From positions 1 to 27,378 of the forward strand of contig CAZEJK010000050.1 in NCBI GenBank assembly GCA_964512045.1: a DNA stretch of 27,378 bases, read 5' to 3'. Each line of letters begins with the position of its first letter. Position 1 is the stretch's first letter. Below the pieces are notes generated by a model that did not search any database, was not told the DNA's origin, and saw nothing but the letters and a program-made list of their open reading frames with translations. This document shows positions 15,914 through 25,202 of this stretch, piece by piece. The translations under genes were made by a program, and so were the position numbers. Source of the stretch: CAZEJK01 sp964512045. Its GTDB lineage: Bacteria > Acidobacteriota > Thermoanaerobaculia > Thermoanaerobaculales > Sulfomarinibacteraceae.

Positions 15914-16617
15914 ACACAACGGTGCTCGATGTCCGTCAGCTCCGGAAGATCTACACCATGGGTGAGGTGCAGGTCCACGCCTTGCGCGGCGTCGACCTCG
16001 AGGTTCGCGACGGCGAGATGCTGGTCCTCCTCGGCCATTCTGGAAGCGGCAAGTCGACGCTGCTGAACATCATCGGTGGTCTGGACACGCCCACGTCCGG
16101 TCAAGTGTTCTACCGCGACTACGAGATCACCGCCGCCCACGAGCACCAGCTGACCGTGTACCGGCGGCGGTCGGTGGGGTTCATCTTCCAGTTTTACAAC
16201 CTCATTCCGAGCCTGACCGCGCGTGAGAACGTAGCGCTCGTGACCGAGATCTCGGACGACCCGATGTCGCCGGAAGAGGCACTCCAGCTGGTGGATCTCG
16301 GCGATCGGATGGACCACTTCCCGGCACAGCTTTCGGGCGGTCAGCAGCAACGGGTCGCCATTGCGCGCGCCATCGCCAAGCGTCCTGACCTGCTGCTGTG
16401 CGACGAGCCCACCGGAGCGCTGGACATCACCACCGGCGTGGTGGTGCTGGAAGCGCTGGATCGCGTGCACTCCGAGCTGGGCACCACGGTGCTGATTATC
16501 ACTCACAACGCCGCCATCGCCGAGATGGCGAACCGGGTGGTGACGCTGGCAGATGGACAGATCGCCGAGCAGCGCACGGTCACCGACCGGCTCGAGCCGC
16601 AGGACATCGAGTGGTAA
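15910..16617 (+). CDS. ABC transporter ATP-binding protein (MacB/LolD type)
   Basis: This 235-residue ATPase drives the adjacent FtsX-like permease from the cytoplasmic side. All catalytic motifs are intact: Walker A GHSGSGKST (42-50), Q-loop Gln94 in FIFQFYNLIPSL, signature LSGGQQQR (141-148), Walker B LLLCDEPTGALD with Glu166, and H-loop His199 in ITHN. 'FQFYNLIPSLTARENV' and 'DEPTGALD' place it in the LolD/MacB/SalX group used for lipoprotein handling and export of antibiotics, peptides or toxins. It is translationally coupled to tetR by an ATGA overlap and is followed after 6 nt by the permease. Confidence 0.94.
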   Translation: MNTTVLDVRQLRKIYTMGEVQVHALRGVDLEVRDGEMLVLLGHSGSGKSTLLNIIGGLDTPTSGQVFYRDYEITAAHEHQLTVYRRRSVGFIFQFYNLIPSLTARENVALVTEISDDPMSPEEALQLVDLGDRMDHFPAQLSGGQQQRVAIARAIAKRPDLLLCDEPTGALDITTGVVVLEALDRVHSELGTTVLIITHNAAIAEMANRVVTLADGQIAEQRTVTDRLEPQDIEW

Positions 16618-16623
16618 GCGATC

Positions 16624-18987
16624 ATGCGTGCTCTTGATCGCAAGCTGCTGCGCGATCTTTGGCGGATCAAGGGTCAGGTGATCGCCATCGCCGCGGTGAT
16701 CGCTTCGGGCGTCGCCATGTACATCCTGATGCTGTCTGCATTCGACTCCCTCGACCTGACCCAGCACGCGTACTACGAAAGGTACCGGTTCGGCGATGTC
16801 TTCGCGTCGTGCACGCGCGCCCCCGGCTGGCTGGAAGAGGAGATCGCCACGATCCCCGGCGTCGCCACCGTCCAGACCCGGGTCGTGGCGGAGGTGACCC
16901 TCGATGTCCCCGGCCTCGAAGAGCCCGCCACGGGTCGCCTCGTGTCGGTGCCGGCAACCCACCGGCCGACCTTGAACGACCTCCACCTCGTGCGGGGGCG
17001 CTGGATCGAGCCCGGACGATCGGACGAGGTCATGGTGCTCGACACGTTCGCCAACGCCAACGATCTTCAGATCGGCGACAGCGTCTCTGCCGTGATCAAC
17101 GGCCGACGCCGCGATCTGCAGATCGTCGCCTTCGCCCTCTCCCCGGAGTTCGTCTACACCATCCGACCGGGCGAGATCATCTCGGACGAGCAGCTCTACG
17201 GAGTGCTATGGATGAACGAGCGCGCCCTCGCTACGGCGTTTGACATGGAGGGCGGGTTCAACAACGTCGCAGTCGATCTCGAGCACGGCGCCCGATCAGA
17301 GTCCGTGATCTCGCGCCTCGACCGCCTGCTCGAGCCGTACGGAGGCGCCGGCGCGATCCCGCGCGCCCTGCAGCCGTCGCACTTCTACCTCCAGGCCGAG
17401 CTCGACGGCCTCCACGCCATGGGTCGCGTGGTACCGATCCTGTTCCTCGCCGTGGCGGCGTTCCTCCTCAACGTGGTCCTGGCACGTACTGTGACTCTCG
17501 AGCGCGAGCAGATCGCGGCTCTCAAGGCCCTGGGCTACGCCAACGGCGACGCGGCCTGGCACTACATCAAGTGGGCACTCATCGTCGCGGTGCTCGGCGC
17601 CGTGGTGGGGATCGCCGCAGGCGCCAAGCTCGGCGCCGGCATGACCCGGCTGTACGCCGACTTCTACACGTTCCCGATTCTCCGCTACCACCTGGATGCG
17701 GCCCTTGTTCTAAAAGGGCTGGCGATCAGCCTGATCGCCTCCATCGGTGGTGCGGCCGCTTCGGTGCGACGAGCTGTCATGCTTCCACCGGCAGAGGCGA
17801 TGCGGCCGGAGCCTCCGAGCGTGTACCGCGTCAGCCTTGCAGAGCGTCTCGGGCTCGAGCGGTGGCTGTCGCAACCGGCTCGGATGATCCTGCGACACCT
17901 TTCACGGCGTCCCATGCGCGCCATCGCCTCGGTGGTCGGCATCGCCTTCGGTGGTGCGATCCTCGTCGGTGGGACGTTCATCCTCGATGCGATGCAGCAG
18001 ATGATGGACCGCCAGTTCAACCTCGCACAACGGCAGGACGTGACGGTCACGTTCCAGGAGCCCGCGTCCGCCTCAGCGCTTCAGGAGCTGCGAAGCCTGC
18101 CCGGCGTGGTGTACGCCGAGCCGGCCCGCTCGGTCGCGGTTCGCTTCTGTCTCGGCCACCGTCACCGTACAGGCGCCATCACCGGCGTGGTCGAGGGAGC
18201 GAAGCTGAACCGGCCGGTCGACATGGATGGCAGGGTCCTGTCCTTCCCGCCCGCCGGGCTGGTGCTGTCCGCCAAGCTCGCCGAGATCCTCCACGCCGAG
18301 GTCGGCGACACCCTCCGTGTGGATGTGCTCGAAGGTCGCCGGCCACACCTCCAGATGGAGGTGGTCCATGTGATACCCGAGGCGCTCGGCACCAACGCGT
18401 ACATGCGCACTGAGGCGTTGCACGAAGCCCTCCATGAAAGCCGCGTCCTCACCGGCGCCACGTTGCAGATCGACGAGCATGCCATCCAGGACCTCTACCG
18501 TCAGCTGAAGGAGCTGCCGGCGGTCGCGGGCATCACGCTCAAGGAGGCAGCAGTTTGCAGCTTCAACGACACTCTGATGGAGAACTTCGGGATCGTGCAG
18601 AGCGCCTCGATCCTGTTCGCCAGCATCATCGCGGCCGGGGTGGTCTACAACACGGCGCGGATCTCACTGTCGGAGCGCAGCCGGGAGCTGGCGACGCTGC
18701 GGGTGATCGGGCTGACTCGGGGCGAGATCTCCTACATCTTGCTCGGCGAGCTCGCACTGCTCACGCTGCTCGCAGTGCCGCTGGGGCTTCTTCTCGGCTA
18801 CGCAATGGCCACAGTGATGGTGACTGCGTGGGACACCGAGCTGTTCCGGATCCCCTTGACCGTCGCCACTCGAACCTACGCCCGGTCCGCTGTGACCGTG
18901 CTCGTGGCGTCCGCCGTCTCCGGGCTCATCGTCCGCCGCCGACTCGACCGTCTGGATCTGATCAAGGTTCTCAAAACCCGGGAGTAG
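16624..18987 (+). CDS. ABC transporter permease with two FtsX-like domains
   Basis: This 787-residue inner-membrane protein begins with a membrane helix (about 18-40), followed by a periplasmic domain of about 200 residues. A first FtsX module of three helices follows (about 265-395, containing LEREQIAALKALGY). A second half then repeats the plan: helix at about 430-450, periplasmic domain, and a three-helix FtsX module (about 655-785, containing SERSRELATLRVIGLTRGE). This is the duplicated, single-chain form, so one polypeptide may replace the MacB-type homodimer. Together with the ATPase and the HlyD-like adaptor it should form a mechanotransmission-type exporter or extractor. The substrate is unknown. 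There is only a weak ribosome site before ATG 16624, consistent with coupling. The adaptor gene follows after 4 nt. Confidence 0.92.
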   Translation: MRALDRKLLRDLWRIKGQVIAIAAVIASGVAMYILMLSAFDSLDLTQHAYYERYRFGDVFASCTRAPGWLEEEIATIPGVATVQTRVVAEVTLDVPGLEEPATGRLVSVPATHRPTLNDLHLVRGRWIEPGRSDEVMVLDTFANANDLQIGDSVSAVINGRRRDLQIVAFALSPEFVYTIRPGEIISDEQLYGVLWMNERALATAFDMEGGFNNVAVDLEHGARSESVISRLDRLLEPYGGAGAIPRALQPSHFYLQAELDGLHAMGRVVPILFLAVAAFLLNVVLARTVTLEREQIAALKALGYANGDAAWHYIKWALIVAVLGAVVGIAAGAKLGAGMTRLYADFYTFPILRYHLDAALVLKGLAISLIASIGGAAASVRRAVMLPPAEAMRPEPPSVYRVSLAERLGLERWLSQPARMILRHLSRRPMRAIASVVGIAFGGAILVGGTFILDAMQQMMDRQFNLAQRQDVTVTFQEPASASALQELRSLPGVVYAEPARSVAVRFCLGHRHRTGAITGVVEGAKLNRPVDMDGRVLSFPPAGLVLSAKLAEILHAEVGDTLRVDVLEGRRPHLQMEVVHVIPEALGTNAYMRTEALHEALHESRVLTGATLQIDEHAIQDLYRQLKELPAVAGITLKEAAVCSFNDTLMENFGIVQSASILFASIIAAGVVYNTARISLSERSRELATLRVIGLTRGEISYILLGELALLTLLAVPLGLLLGYAMATVMVTAWDTELFRIPLTVATRTYARSAVTVLVASAVSGLIVRRRLDRLDLIKVLKTRE

Positions 18988-18991
18988 CAGT

Positions 18992-20206
18992 ATGCACATC
19001 GACAAGGTGACAGGTCGTCGAACCATCCTCTGGGGCACTGTGGCAGCAGCTGTGATCGTTTTGATCGTGATCGCAGCTCGCCCCCAGCCCGTGGAGGTCG
19101 ACACGAGCCGGGTCGGCCGGGCCGAGCTCGTCGTCACCGTCGACCACGAGGGCCGAACCCGGGTCCGCGACCGGTTCCAGGTCACCGCCCCGGTGACCGG
19201 CGCTCTCCGGCGGGTCCAGCTCGAGCCCGGCGATCCGGTTTCTGCCGGTGAAACGGTGGTGGCCGAGATCGAGCCGGTCACCCCGGTTCCGTTGGACGAG
19301 CGCAGTCGCCAGCAGTCGGAGGCAGAGCTCGCCGCCGCCCGCGCCGACCTCGAAACCGCCCGCGCCGAACGGGAGCGCGCAGCCGCCAGCCACCGGGTCG
19401 CTGCGGCTCAGTGGCAGCGCACCCGCACGCTGTTCGCCGAGGGTGTGGTGCCGGCTGCTGAACGGGACCGTGTCCAGGGCGAGGCGGAGGTCGCAGCGGA
19501 GTCACTGCGCGCCGCCGAGGCGGCCGTACAGGCCGCCGCTGACGGCGTCGAGGTCGCCCAGGCGGCACTCCTCGATCCGAGCGAGATCGCCGGCGGCAAA
19601 GCGCGGGTGCTTCGCCTCCACTCGCCGGTAGACGGTGTCGTCCTTCGCAGGGTGCACGAGAGCGCTACCGTCGTGACCGCCGGCGAGCCGATCGTCGAGG
19701 TGGCGGACACCTCAGAGCTGGAGATCATCTCCGACTACCTGTCCAAGGACGCGGTTCAGATCCGTCCCGGCATGCCGGTGCGCATCGAGCGCTGGGGCGG
19801 CAAAGAGCCCCTCGAAGGCGTGGTCCGAACCGTCGAGCCGCATGGATTCCTCAAGATCTCCGCCCTCGGTGTGGAGGAGCAGCGCGTCTGGGTGATCTCC
19901 GACATCACGAGCCCCCGAAAGCTATGGGCCCACCTCGGCGACGGCTACCGCGTCGAAACCCAGGTCGTCCTCTGGGGGTCCGACGCCGTGCTCCAGGTCC
20001 CCACTGCAGCGCTCTTTCGGGCCTCGGACGGAGGCTGGGCCGTGTTCACCGTATCGGACGGAAGAGCATCTCAGCAGCCGGTGGAGATCGGCCAGCGCAA
20101 CGGGCTGGCTGCCCAGGTCCTCTCTGGTCTCGAGCAGGGCGCAACGGTGGTGCTCTATCCGCCGGACAGCCTTGAAGACGGGACGCGGGTTCGCGCCCGA
20201 AGGTAG
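18992..20206 (+). CDS. HlyD/MacA-type periplasmic adaptor (membrane fusion protein)
   Basis: This 404-residue protein has an N-terminal signal anchor (about 11-29). The first lipoyl half follows (around VTAPVTGALRRVQLEPGDPV), then an Ala/Glu/Arg-rich coiled-coil hairpin (about 105-190), the second lipoyl half (LHSPVDGVVLRRV) and beta-barrel and membrane-proximal domains. It links the inner-membrane permease to an outer-membrane channel; no TolC-like gene is present in this window, so the channel must be encoded elsewhere or the complex works without one. GGGAG inside the end of the permease gene lies 7 nt before ATG 18992. It is the last gene of the operon. The 125-nt gap to convergent purQ contains a short GGGTCC repeat (about 20272-20289) but no clear terminator. 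Confidence 0.92.
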   Translation: MHIDKVTGRRTILWGTVAAAVIVLIVIAARPQPVEVDTSRVGRAELVVTVDHEGRTRVRDRFQVTAPVTGALRRVQLEPGDPVSAGETVVAEIEPVTPVPLDERSRQQSEAELAAARADLETARAERERAAASHRVAAAQWQRTRTLFAEGVVPAAERDRVQGEAEVAAESLRAAEAAVQAAADGVEVAQAALLDPSEIAGGKARVLRLHSPVDGVVLRRVHESATVVTAGEPIVEVADTSELEIISDYLSKDAVQIRPGMPVRIERWGGKEPLEGVVRTVEPHGFLKISALGVEEQRVWVISDITSPRKLWAHLGDGYRVETQVVLWGSDAVLQVPTAALFRASDGGWAVFTVSDGRASQQPVEIGQRNGLAAQVLSGLEQGATVVLYPPDSLEDGTRVRARR

Positions 20207-20331
20207 CCGAAAAACCGATGGACGTGCTTCTCGACTTCCGAGCCGATCGGAGCATCCGCGGACACCTGGGGCCGGGTCCGGGTCCGGGCTGAAGCGTCGT
20301 CGCTCCTGCCACGTCTGCTCGTCTCAGAGCC

Positions 20332-21141
20332 CTACCGCAGCGCCTCCATGGCGTTACGAAACAGCTGGAGACCGGCGCCTTCCTCCGGAAGATCCGGACG
20401 TCGCGTCCACCTGGGATGGTGGGTCCGGTGCACGAACGCCTCCGGGTGCGGCATCAGCCCGAACAGCCTCCCGGACGGATCGCACAGGCCCGCGATCCCG
20501 TCCGGAGAGCCGTTGGGGTTGGCCGGGTACGCTTCGGTCGCCGAACCACCGCCCGGCTCGGTGTAGCGGACCGGCGCCAGGCTGTTGGCCTTGACCTGAT
20601 CGAGCACGCCGTCTGCCGCCACGAGCTTGCCTTCGCCGTGACGTACGGGCAGCTCGAGCCTGCGCACACCACGCGTGAACACGCATGGACTGGACGGATC
20701 CACCTCCAGCTCCACCCAGCGGTCCTCGAACCGCCCGGAGTCGTTGAAGGTCAGCGTCACTGTCTGGCCTTCGGCAGGGTCGATCGCCGGCAGAAGACCG
20801 AGCTTGACCATGAGCTGGAACCCGTTGCAGATCCCGAGCACCAGCTTGTCAGAGGCCACGAAGCGCTGCACCGCATCCCACAGTCGCTCGTCGGTTCCCG
20901 CAATCCGAGCGTTCTGATACCGGTTGGCCGCTGCGCGCGCGGCGCCGAGGTCGTCGCCGTCCATGAACCCGCCGGGAAAGCACAGCAGCTGATAGTCGTC
21001 GAGCCGGCGTTCTCCAGCCACGAGATCCCACACCGTCACGATGTCCACCTCGTCGGCGCCGGCCTGCCGACACGCAAAGGCAGTCTCGACCTCGCAGTTG
21101 GTGCCGTTGCCGCTGACCACAAGTGCTCGAACCTCGCTCAT
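20332..21141 (-). CDS. purQ: Phosphoribosylformylglycinamidine synthase, glutaminase subunit PurQ
   Basis: This 269-residue class I glutamine amidotransferase supplies ammonia from glutamine to PurL in step four of purine synthesis. The catalytic cysteine is Cys105 in LGICNGFQ. The His-Glu pair is at 232 and 234 in MPHPEAF, and the N-terminal SGNGTNCE and FPGGFMDGDDLGAARAAA segments are typical of PurQ. It is somewhat longer than the minimal Bacillus-type PurQ (about 230 residues). It starts 12 nt after the purL stop behind GGGAGG, giving a purL-purQ operon order. The first step of glutamine hydrolysis and FGAM formation depends on assembly with the PurS-like part fused to PurL next door. Confidence 0.95.
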   Translation of the reverse strand: MSEVRALVVSGNGTNCEVETAFACRQAGADEVDIVTVWDLVAGERRLDDYQLLCFPGGFMDGDDLGAARAAANRYQNARIAGTDERLWDAVQRFVASDKLVLGICNGFQLMVKLGLLPAIDPAEGQTVTLTFNDSGRFEDRWVELEVDPSSPCVFTRGVRRLELPVRHGEGKLVAADGVLDQVKANSLAPVRYTEPGGGSATEAYPANPNGSPDGIAGLCDPSGRLFGLMPHPEAFVHRTHHPRWTRRPDLPEEGAGLQLFRNAMEALR

Positions 21142-21153
21142 CGTCCCGCCTCC

Positions 21154-24100
21154 CTACAACGCCAGCGGCCGTTGCCATGCAGCCTTGAGCTCGGCGGTCG
21201 GCTCGGCCATGATCTGCTCGCCACCGAGACCCGATACCCTGAGCACCGGCTCGGCGGTGACCGTCCCGATCTTGGCGAACCGGCTGGCCTCCATCACCAT
21301 CGCAAACTCCGAGGCGTGCTCCGGCGCCACCGTCGCCACCAGCCGACCGGGGCTCTCCGCGTACAGCACCTCGTCGTCGCGGGAGACCCCTTCCGCCACG
21401 ACCCGCCGCAGGTCGACGTCCATGCCGAGGTCGCCCGCCAGAGCCGACTCTGCCAGAGCCACCGCGAGCCCGCCGTCCGAGCAGTCGTGACACGACGCCA
21501 CCAGGCCCTTGCGGATCGCCGCGTGCATCCGGCGATAGAGGACGCGGTTCGCGGCTGCCTCCACCCTCGGCGCTGCACCACCCTCCTGATCGCACAGCAG
21601 CAGGTACTCCGAGCGCGCCAGCTCGGGCCGAGTCACACCGAGGACGAACACCAGATCGCCCGGGCGCTTGAGGTCCATGGTCACAGCCTGGCGAGCGTCC
21701 TCGACGATTCCCACCAGCGATACCAGCAGGGTCGGCGGGATGGAGATCCGCTCCCCGTCGATGACGGCGTCATTCTTCATCGAGTCCTTGCCGGAGATCA
21801 ACGGCAGGGCGTACGCCACGCACGCGTCGTACAGCCCGCGGTTCGCACGGACCAGCTGAGCCAGCTTGTGCCGTCCGTCAGGGTTCGCGTCCGAGACGAC
21901 CGGATCGCACCAGCAGAAGTTGTCGAGTGCCGCCATCTGATCCGGATCCGCGCCGACGGCCACCGCGTTCCGCACCGCCTCGTCGACGGCACATTGCGCC
22001 ATGTGGTACGTGTCCACGTCGGAGTATCGCGGCGCCAGGCCGTGGCTCACGGCGACCGCGCGCATGCTATCGAGCCGAGGACGGACAATCGCCGCGTCCG
22101 ACGGGCCGTCGTTGGCAGCGCCCGTGAGCGGCTTGACCACCGACCCTGCTTGCACCTCGTGGTCGTACTGGCGAACCCAGTACTCCTTGGAGCACACGTT
22201 GAGCCGACCGAGCATCTTGCGGAGCACGCCGCCGTGATCCGACGGCTCCGGCACACCGAGCGCCGACAGCGCAGATACCGGCGCCTCCGGCGTGTCCCAG
22301 TGGGCCTCCAGCACCATCGGTGGCAAACCGTTGTGCAGGAACTCCAGATCGAGACGCGCCACCACGTGCCCCTGGTCGCGCACGCGGAACACCCCGGTGT
22401 CGGTGAACTCGCCGAGGTCCGTCGCCTCCACCTGGAACCGCTCTGCCAGCTCCAGGAACCGCTCGAGACGCTCCGGCGGGACGGCCACGGTCATCCGTTC
22501 CTGAGCCTCCGACAACAGGATCTCCCACGCCGCCAGCCCTTCGTACTTGAGCGGTGCGTCGGTCAGGTCCAGGTCGCAGCCGCCCGGCTGCTCCGCCATC
22601 TCTCCCACCGACGACGACAGTCCACCAGCGCCGTTGTCGGTAATCGCGGTGTACAGGCCCTCGTCGCGCGCCCGCAGCAGAAAGTCCGTCATCCGCTTCT
22701 GGGTGATCGGATCGCCGATCTGGACGGCGGTCGATGGCGAGCCTTCGTGCAGCTCCTCGGAGGAGAAGGTGGCTCCGTGGATGCCGTCGGCTCCGATCCG
22801 GCCGCCGACCATCACCACCCGATCGCCGGGACGGGCAAGCTTCTCATGGCCCGGCTGACCGTGAATGGTCCGCGGCAGCAGCCCCCCGGTCCCGCAGAAC
22901 ACCAATGGCTTGCCGAGGAACCGCTCGTCGAACACCACCGATCCGTTGACCGTCGGGATGCCGCTGGTGTTGCCACCGTGCTCGACCCCGAGCCGCACGC
23001 CTTCCAGCACCCGTCGCGGGTGGAGAAGACCGGGCGGCACCGGGTCGATCCGGAACGGGTCCGCAAGGCAGAACACGTTCGTGTTGAACACCAGGCGCGC
23101 CCCCATCCCCGTGCCGAACGGATCTCGGTTCACGCCGACGATGCCGGTCAGCGCGCCGCCGTACGGATCGAGGGCGGACGGGCTGTTGTGAGTCTCCACC
23201 TTCATCACCAGGCTCCACTCGTCGTCGAACCTGATGACTCCAGCGTTATCCGAGAACACGCTCAGACAGGGATCGTCAGGACCGAGATCGCGCCGGACCC
23301 GCCGGGTTGCGGCTCGGATGTAGGTATCGAACAGTGAGTCGATCCGCTCGATTGGACCACCATCCTCGCTGTACAGGATGGATGCGTTGAAGATCTTGTG
23401 CTTGCAGTGCTCGGACCAGGTCTGCGCGATCGCCTCCAGCTCGACGTCCGTGGGCTCGGCGCCGAGGCCCTCGGCACGCCGCGCGGCGAGCAGGTCACCA
23501 CGCCGGAAGTGGTCGCGAATGGCGTAGAGCTCCGGCAGCGTCAAGGCGAGCACCCGCCGACGCGACAGCGCGATCAGCTGCGCATCGCTGCCATCCAGCG
23601 CTACCGTCTCCACCGGTGGTCTCCCGATCCCTTCTACCCGTGGGACTTCGACGGCGAAGCCTCGCGAGGCGACCAGCTCGTCGCGCGAGTGCACGCGATA
23701 CCGCTGGATCAGCTCGTTGGCCAGCAACCCCGAGGCGATCCGTTCAACGGCCTCCCGATCGATCGAACCGGAGATCACGAACTGCTGCGCGTGGTACACC
23801 GCGAGCTCCTGCTGCGGCCGGTCGAGCAGCAACGCGATCGCCTCGCGGGCGGTTCGACCGACGTTATCGGTCACGCCGGGACGGAGCGCCACCTCCACCG
23901 CCCAGGTGAGCGGCTCGTCGATCACATCCGGGAACAACGGCCGGTCGAGGGCCCACACCTGCAGCACCGGATCCGACAGGGCGCCGCCAGCCACCCGCTC
24001 GAGGTCCGTCCTGGACAGCTCGGCATCCACGGTGTACACCTCGACCTGTCGCACACCGGCCACGTCAATGCCCAGCTCGGAGAGGATCCGGCGGCGAACC

Positions 24101-24159
24101 CGGTCTCCCGGGGCGTCGTGAGCGGCCGTTGCGACTCCAACCTCGATCCGATGCGCCAT
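21154..24159 (-). CDS. purL: PurS-PurS-PurL fusion: phosphoribosylformylglycinamidine synthase II
   Basis: This 1001-residue protein makes FGAM from FGAR, ATP and ammonia. Residues 1-180 hold two PurS-like segments: the first around RRRILSELGIDVAGVRQVEVY, the second around WAVEVALRPGVTDNVGRTAREAI. The PurL synthetase follows with SEHCKHKIF, MKVETHNSPSALDPYGGALT, GTGMGARL, DNGAGGLSSSVGEMA and a C-terminal second half including LISGKDSMKND and CHDCSDGGLAVALAES. No glutaminase domain is fused; PurQ is separate. An upstream in-frame ATG exists at 24345, but ATG 24159 has GGAGG five nt before it and matches the PurS start. A TTGACA (24204-24199, minus) lies upstream without a convincing -10. Confidence 0.94.
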   Translation of the reverse strand: MAHRIEVGVATAAHDAPGDRVRRRILSELGIDVAGVRQVEVYTVDAELSRTDLERVAGGALSDPVLQVWALDRPLFPDVIDEPLTWAVEVALRPGVTDNVGRTAREAIALLLDRPQQELAVYHAQQFVISGSIDREAVERIASGLLANELIQRYRVHSRDELVASRGFAVEVPRVEGIGRPPVETVALDGSDAQLIALSRRRVLALTLPELYAIRDHFRRGDLLAARRAEGLGAEPTDVELEAIAQTWSEHCKHKIFNASILYSEDGGPIERIDSLFDTYIRAATRRVRRDLGPDDPCLSVFSDNAGVIRFDDEWSLVMKVETHNSPSALDPYGGALTGIVGVNRDPFGTGMGARLVFNTNVFCLADPFRIDPVPPGLLHPRRVLEGVRLGVEHGGNTSGIPTVNGSVVFDERFLGKPLVFCGTGGLLPRTIHGQPGHEKLARPGDRVVMVGGRIGADGIHGATFSSEELHEGSPSTAVQIGDPITQKRMTDFLLRARDEGLYTAITDNGAGGLSSSVGEMAEQPGGCDLDLTDAPLKYEGLAAWEILLSEAQERMTVAVPPERLERFLELAERFQVEATDLGEFTDTGVFRVRDQGHVVARLDLEFLHNGLPPMVLEAHWDTPEAPVSALSALGVPEPSDHGGVLRKMLGRLNVCSKEYWVRQYDHEVQAGSVVKPLTGAANDGPSDAAIVRPRLDSMRAVAVSHGLAPRYSDVDTYHMAQCAVDEAVRNAVAVGADPDQMAALDNFCWCDPVVSDANPDGRHKLAQLVRANRGLYDACVAYALPLISGKDSMKNDAVIDGERISIPPTLLVSLVGIVEDARQAVTMDLKRPGDLVFVLGVTRPELARSEYLLLCDQEGGAAPRVEAAANRVLYRRMHAAIRKGLVASCHDCSDGGLAVALAESALAGDLGMDVDLRRVVAEGVSRDDEVLYAESPGRLVATVAPEHASEFAMVMEASRFAKIGTVTAEPVLRVSGLGGEQIMAEPTAELKAAWQRPLAL

Positions 24160-24214
24160 GCTCGCCTCCGCAGGAACGATCGCTCGATCCGTGCGGCTTG
24201 TCAAACCACCCGGA

Positions 24215-24220
24215 TACAAT
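24215..24220 (+). promoter_or_regulatory. Candidate -10 (TACAAT) of the patatin-like gene
   Basis: TACAAT within GGATACAATAG sits 74 bp before the ATG at 24294 in the 134-bp gap between divergent purL and the hydrolase gene. No good -35 is visible at the expected distance, so this is tentative. Confidence 0.3.
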
Positions 24221-24293
24221 AGCTCGTAGGGTACACATCGCGCTGCCAGGTACGCGGAGCTCGGCAAGCAATCGTACTCTGCAAAGGACATCG

Positions 24294-25202
24294 ATGCTGC
24301 ACGTGGACGACAACCAGCCGAACCGCACACCTCCGTCAGCTCCACGGACGGTCACCCTGGCACTCGGTGGGGGGGCCGCTCGCGGGCTGGCCCATATCGG
24401 TGTTCTCCGCGGTCTCGAGGAGGACGGAGTGCGGCCGGTCGGCATCGCCGGCACATCGATGGGCTCCATCGTCGGCGGCCTCGCCGCGCAGGGACGCTCC
24501 AGCGCCGAGATGGTGGAGCTGATGGAAGGAATGGACTGGCGCCGGGTCGGCCAGATCCTCCTCGGCTCGGTGGTGGGCACACGGTTCTCCGAGCTGCTGC
24601 ACGAGCTGTTCGGCGAGCAACGGATCGAGGAGCTGAGCATCCCGTTTGGCGCGGTGTGTGGCGATTTGGAGACCGGTGCCGAGGTGGTCGTGCGCCAGGG
24701 CATCCTCGCCGATGCCGTCCGCGCTTCGTCAGCGATCCCGGGAATGCTCACGCCGGTCATGTGGAACGGACGCACCCTGGTCGACGGCATCGTGGTCACG
24801 CCGGTCCCCACAGCGGTGGCTCGATCGTTGGCGGCAGCACCTCTGCTGGCGGTCAACGTGATCGGCACGCCCTCTGCGGTTCCACTGGTCACCGAGCCCA
24901 ACCGCGACAGGCCGCTGGTCACGCAGCCGTCGCGACTGCTGCAGCGGTTCAACCGGTGGATGGAGCGCCACTCCGACACGCCGTCGGACACGCCAGAGCT
25001 GCCCGACCGCTTCCAAGTGTCGATGCGCTCGTTCCACATCATGGTATTTCATTTGGCTGCACGCACCTCTCAGACCGTGGACATGCTCGAGCCCGCAGTC
25101 GGTCACCTCGGCTGGTTCGACTTCCACCGAGTCGATGAGGCGGTTGACGCGGGCTACCAGGCGTACCGGCAGTGGCGGGCTCGGCACCCGCTGTCACCTT
25201 GA
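24294..25202 (+). CDS. Patatin-like phospholipase family serine hydrolase
   Basis: This 302-residue protein has the patatin core. The glycine-rich oxyanion loop is GGGAARG (25-31). The nucleophile elbow is GTSMG with Ser55, and the catalytic aspartate is Asp164 in TLVDGIVVTPVP. This is the Ser-Asp dyad of bacterial NTE/RssA-type lipid acyl hydrolases. No signal peptide or membrane segment is seen, so it is probably cytoplasmic or peripherally bound. The last hundred residues are a helical tail of no recognised type. ATG 24294 is preceded by AAAGGA; longer in-frame starts back to 24129 would overlap purL and lack a ribosome site. The natural lipid substrate is unknown. The stop codon overlaps the -35 of the downstream riboswitch promoter. 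Confidence 0.9.
   Translation: MLHVDDNQPNRTPPSAPRTVTLALGGGAARGLAHIGVLRGLEEDGVRPVGIAGTSMGSIVGGLAAQGRSSAEMVELMEGMDWRRVGQILLGSVVGTRFSELLHELFGEQRIEELSIPFGAVCGDLETGAEVVVRQGILADAVRASSAIPGMLTPVMWNGRTLVDGIVVTPVPTAVARSLAAAPLLAVNVIGTPSAVPLVTEPNRDRPLVTQPSRLLQRFNRWMERHSDTPSDTPELPDRFQVSMRSFHIMVFHLAARTSQTVDMLEPAVGHLGWFDFHRVDEAVDAGYQAYRQWRARHPLSP

Noticed and set aside
20416..23337. A 973-codon open frame on the plus strand opposite purL/purQ
   Set aside because: It lies antisense to a well-supported purL with all motifs. Its product is Arg/His/Pro-rich with no recognisable domain, as expected from a GC-rich shadow frame.
24176..24204. TTGACA with GATCGT at 17-nt spacing on the minus strand as the purL promoter
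   Set aside because: The -10 is poor and the implied start would fall on the ribosome site itself. The TTGACA is noted but not annotated as a promoter.
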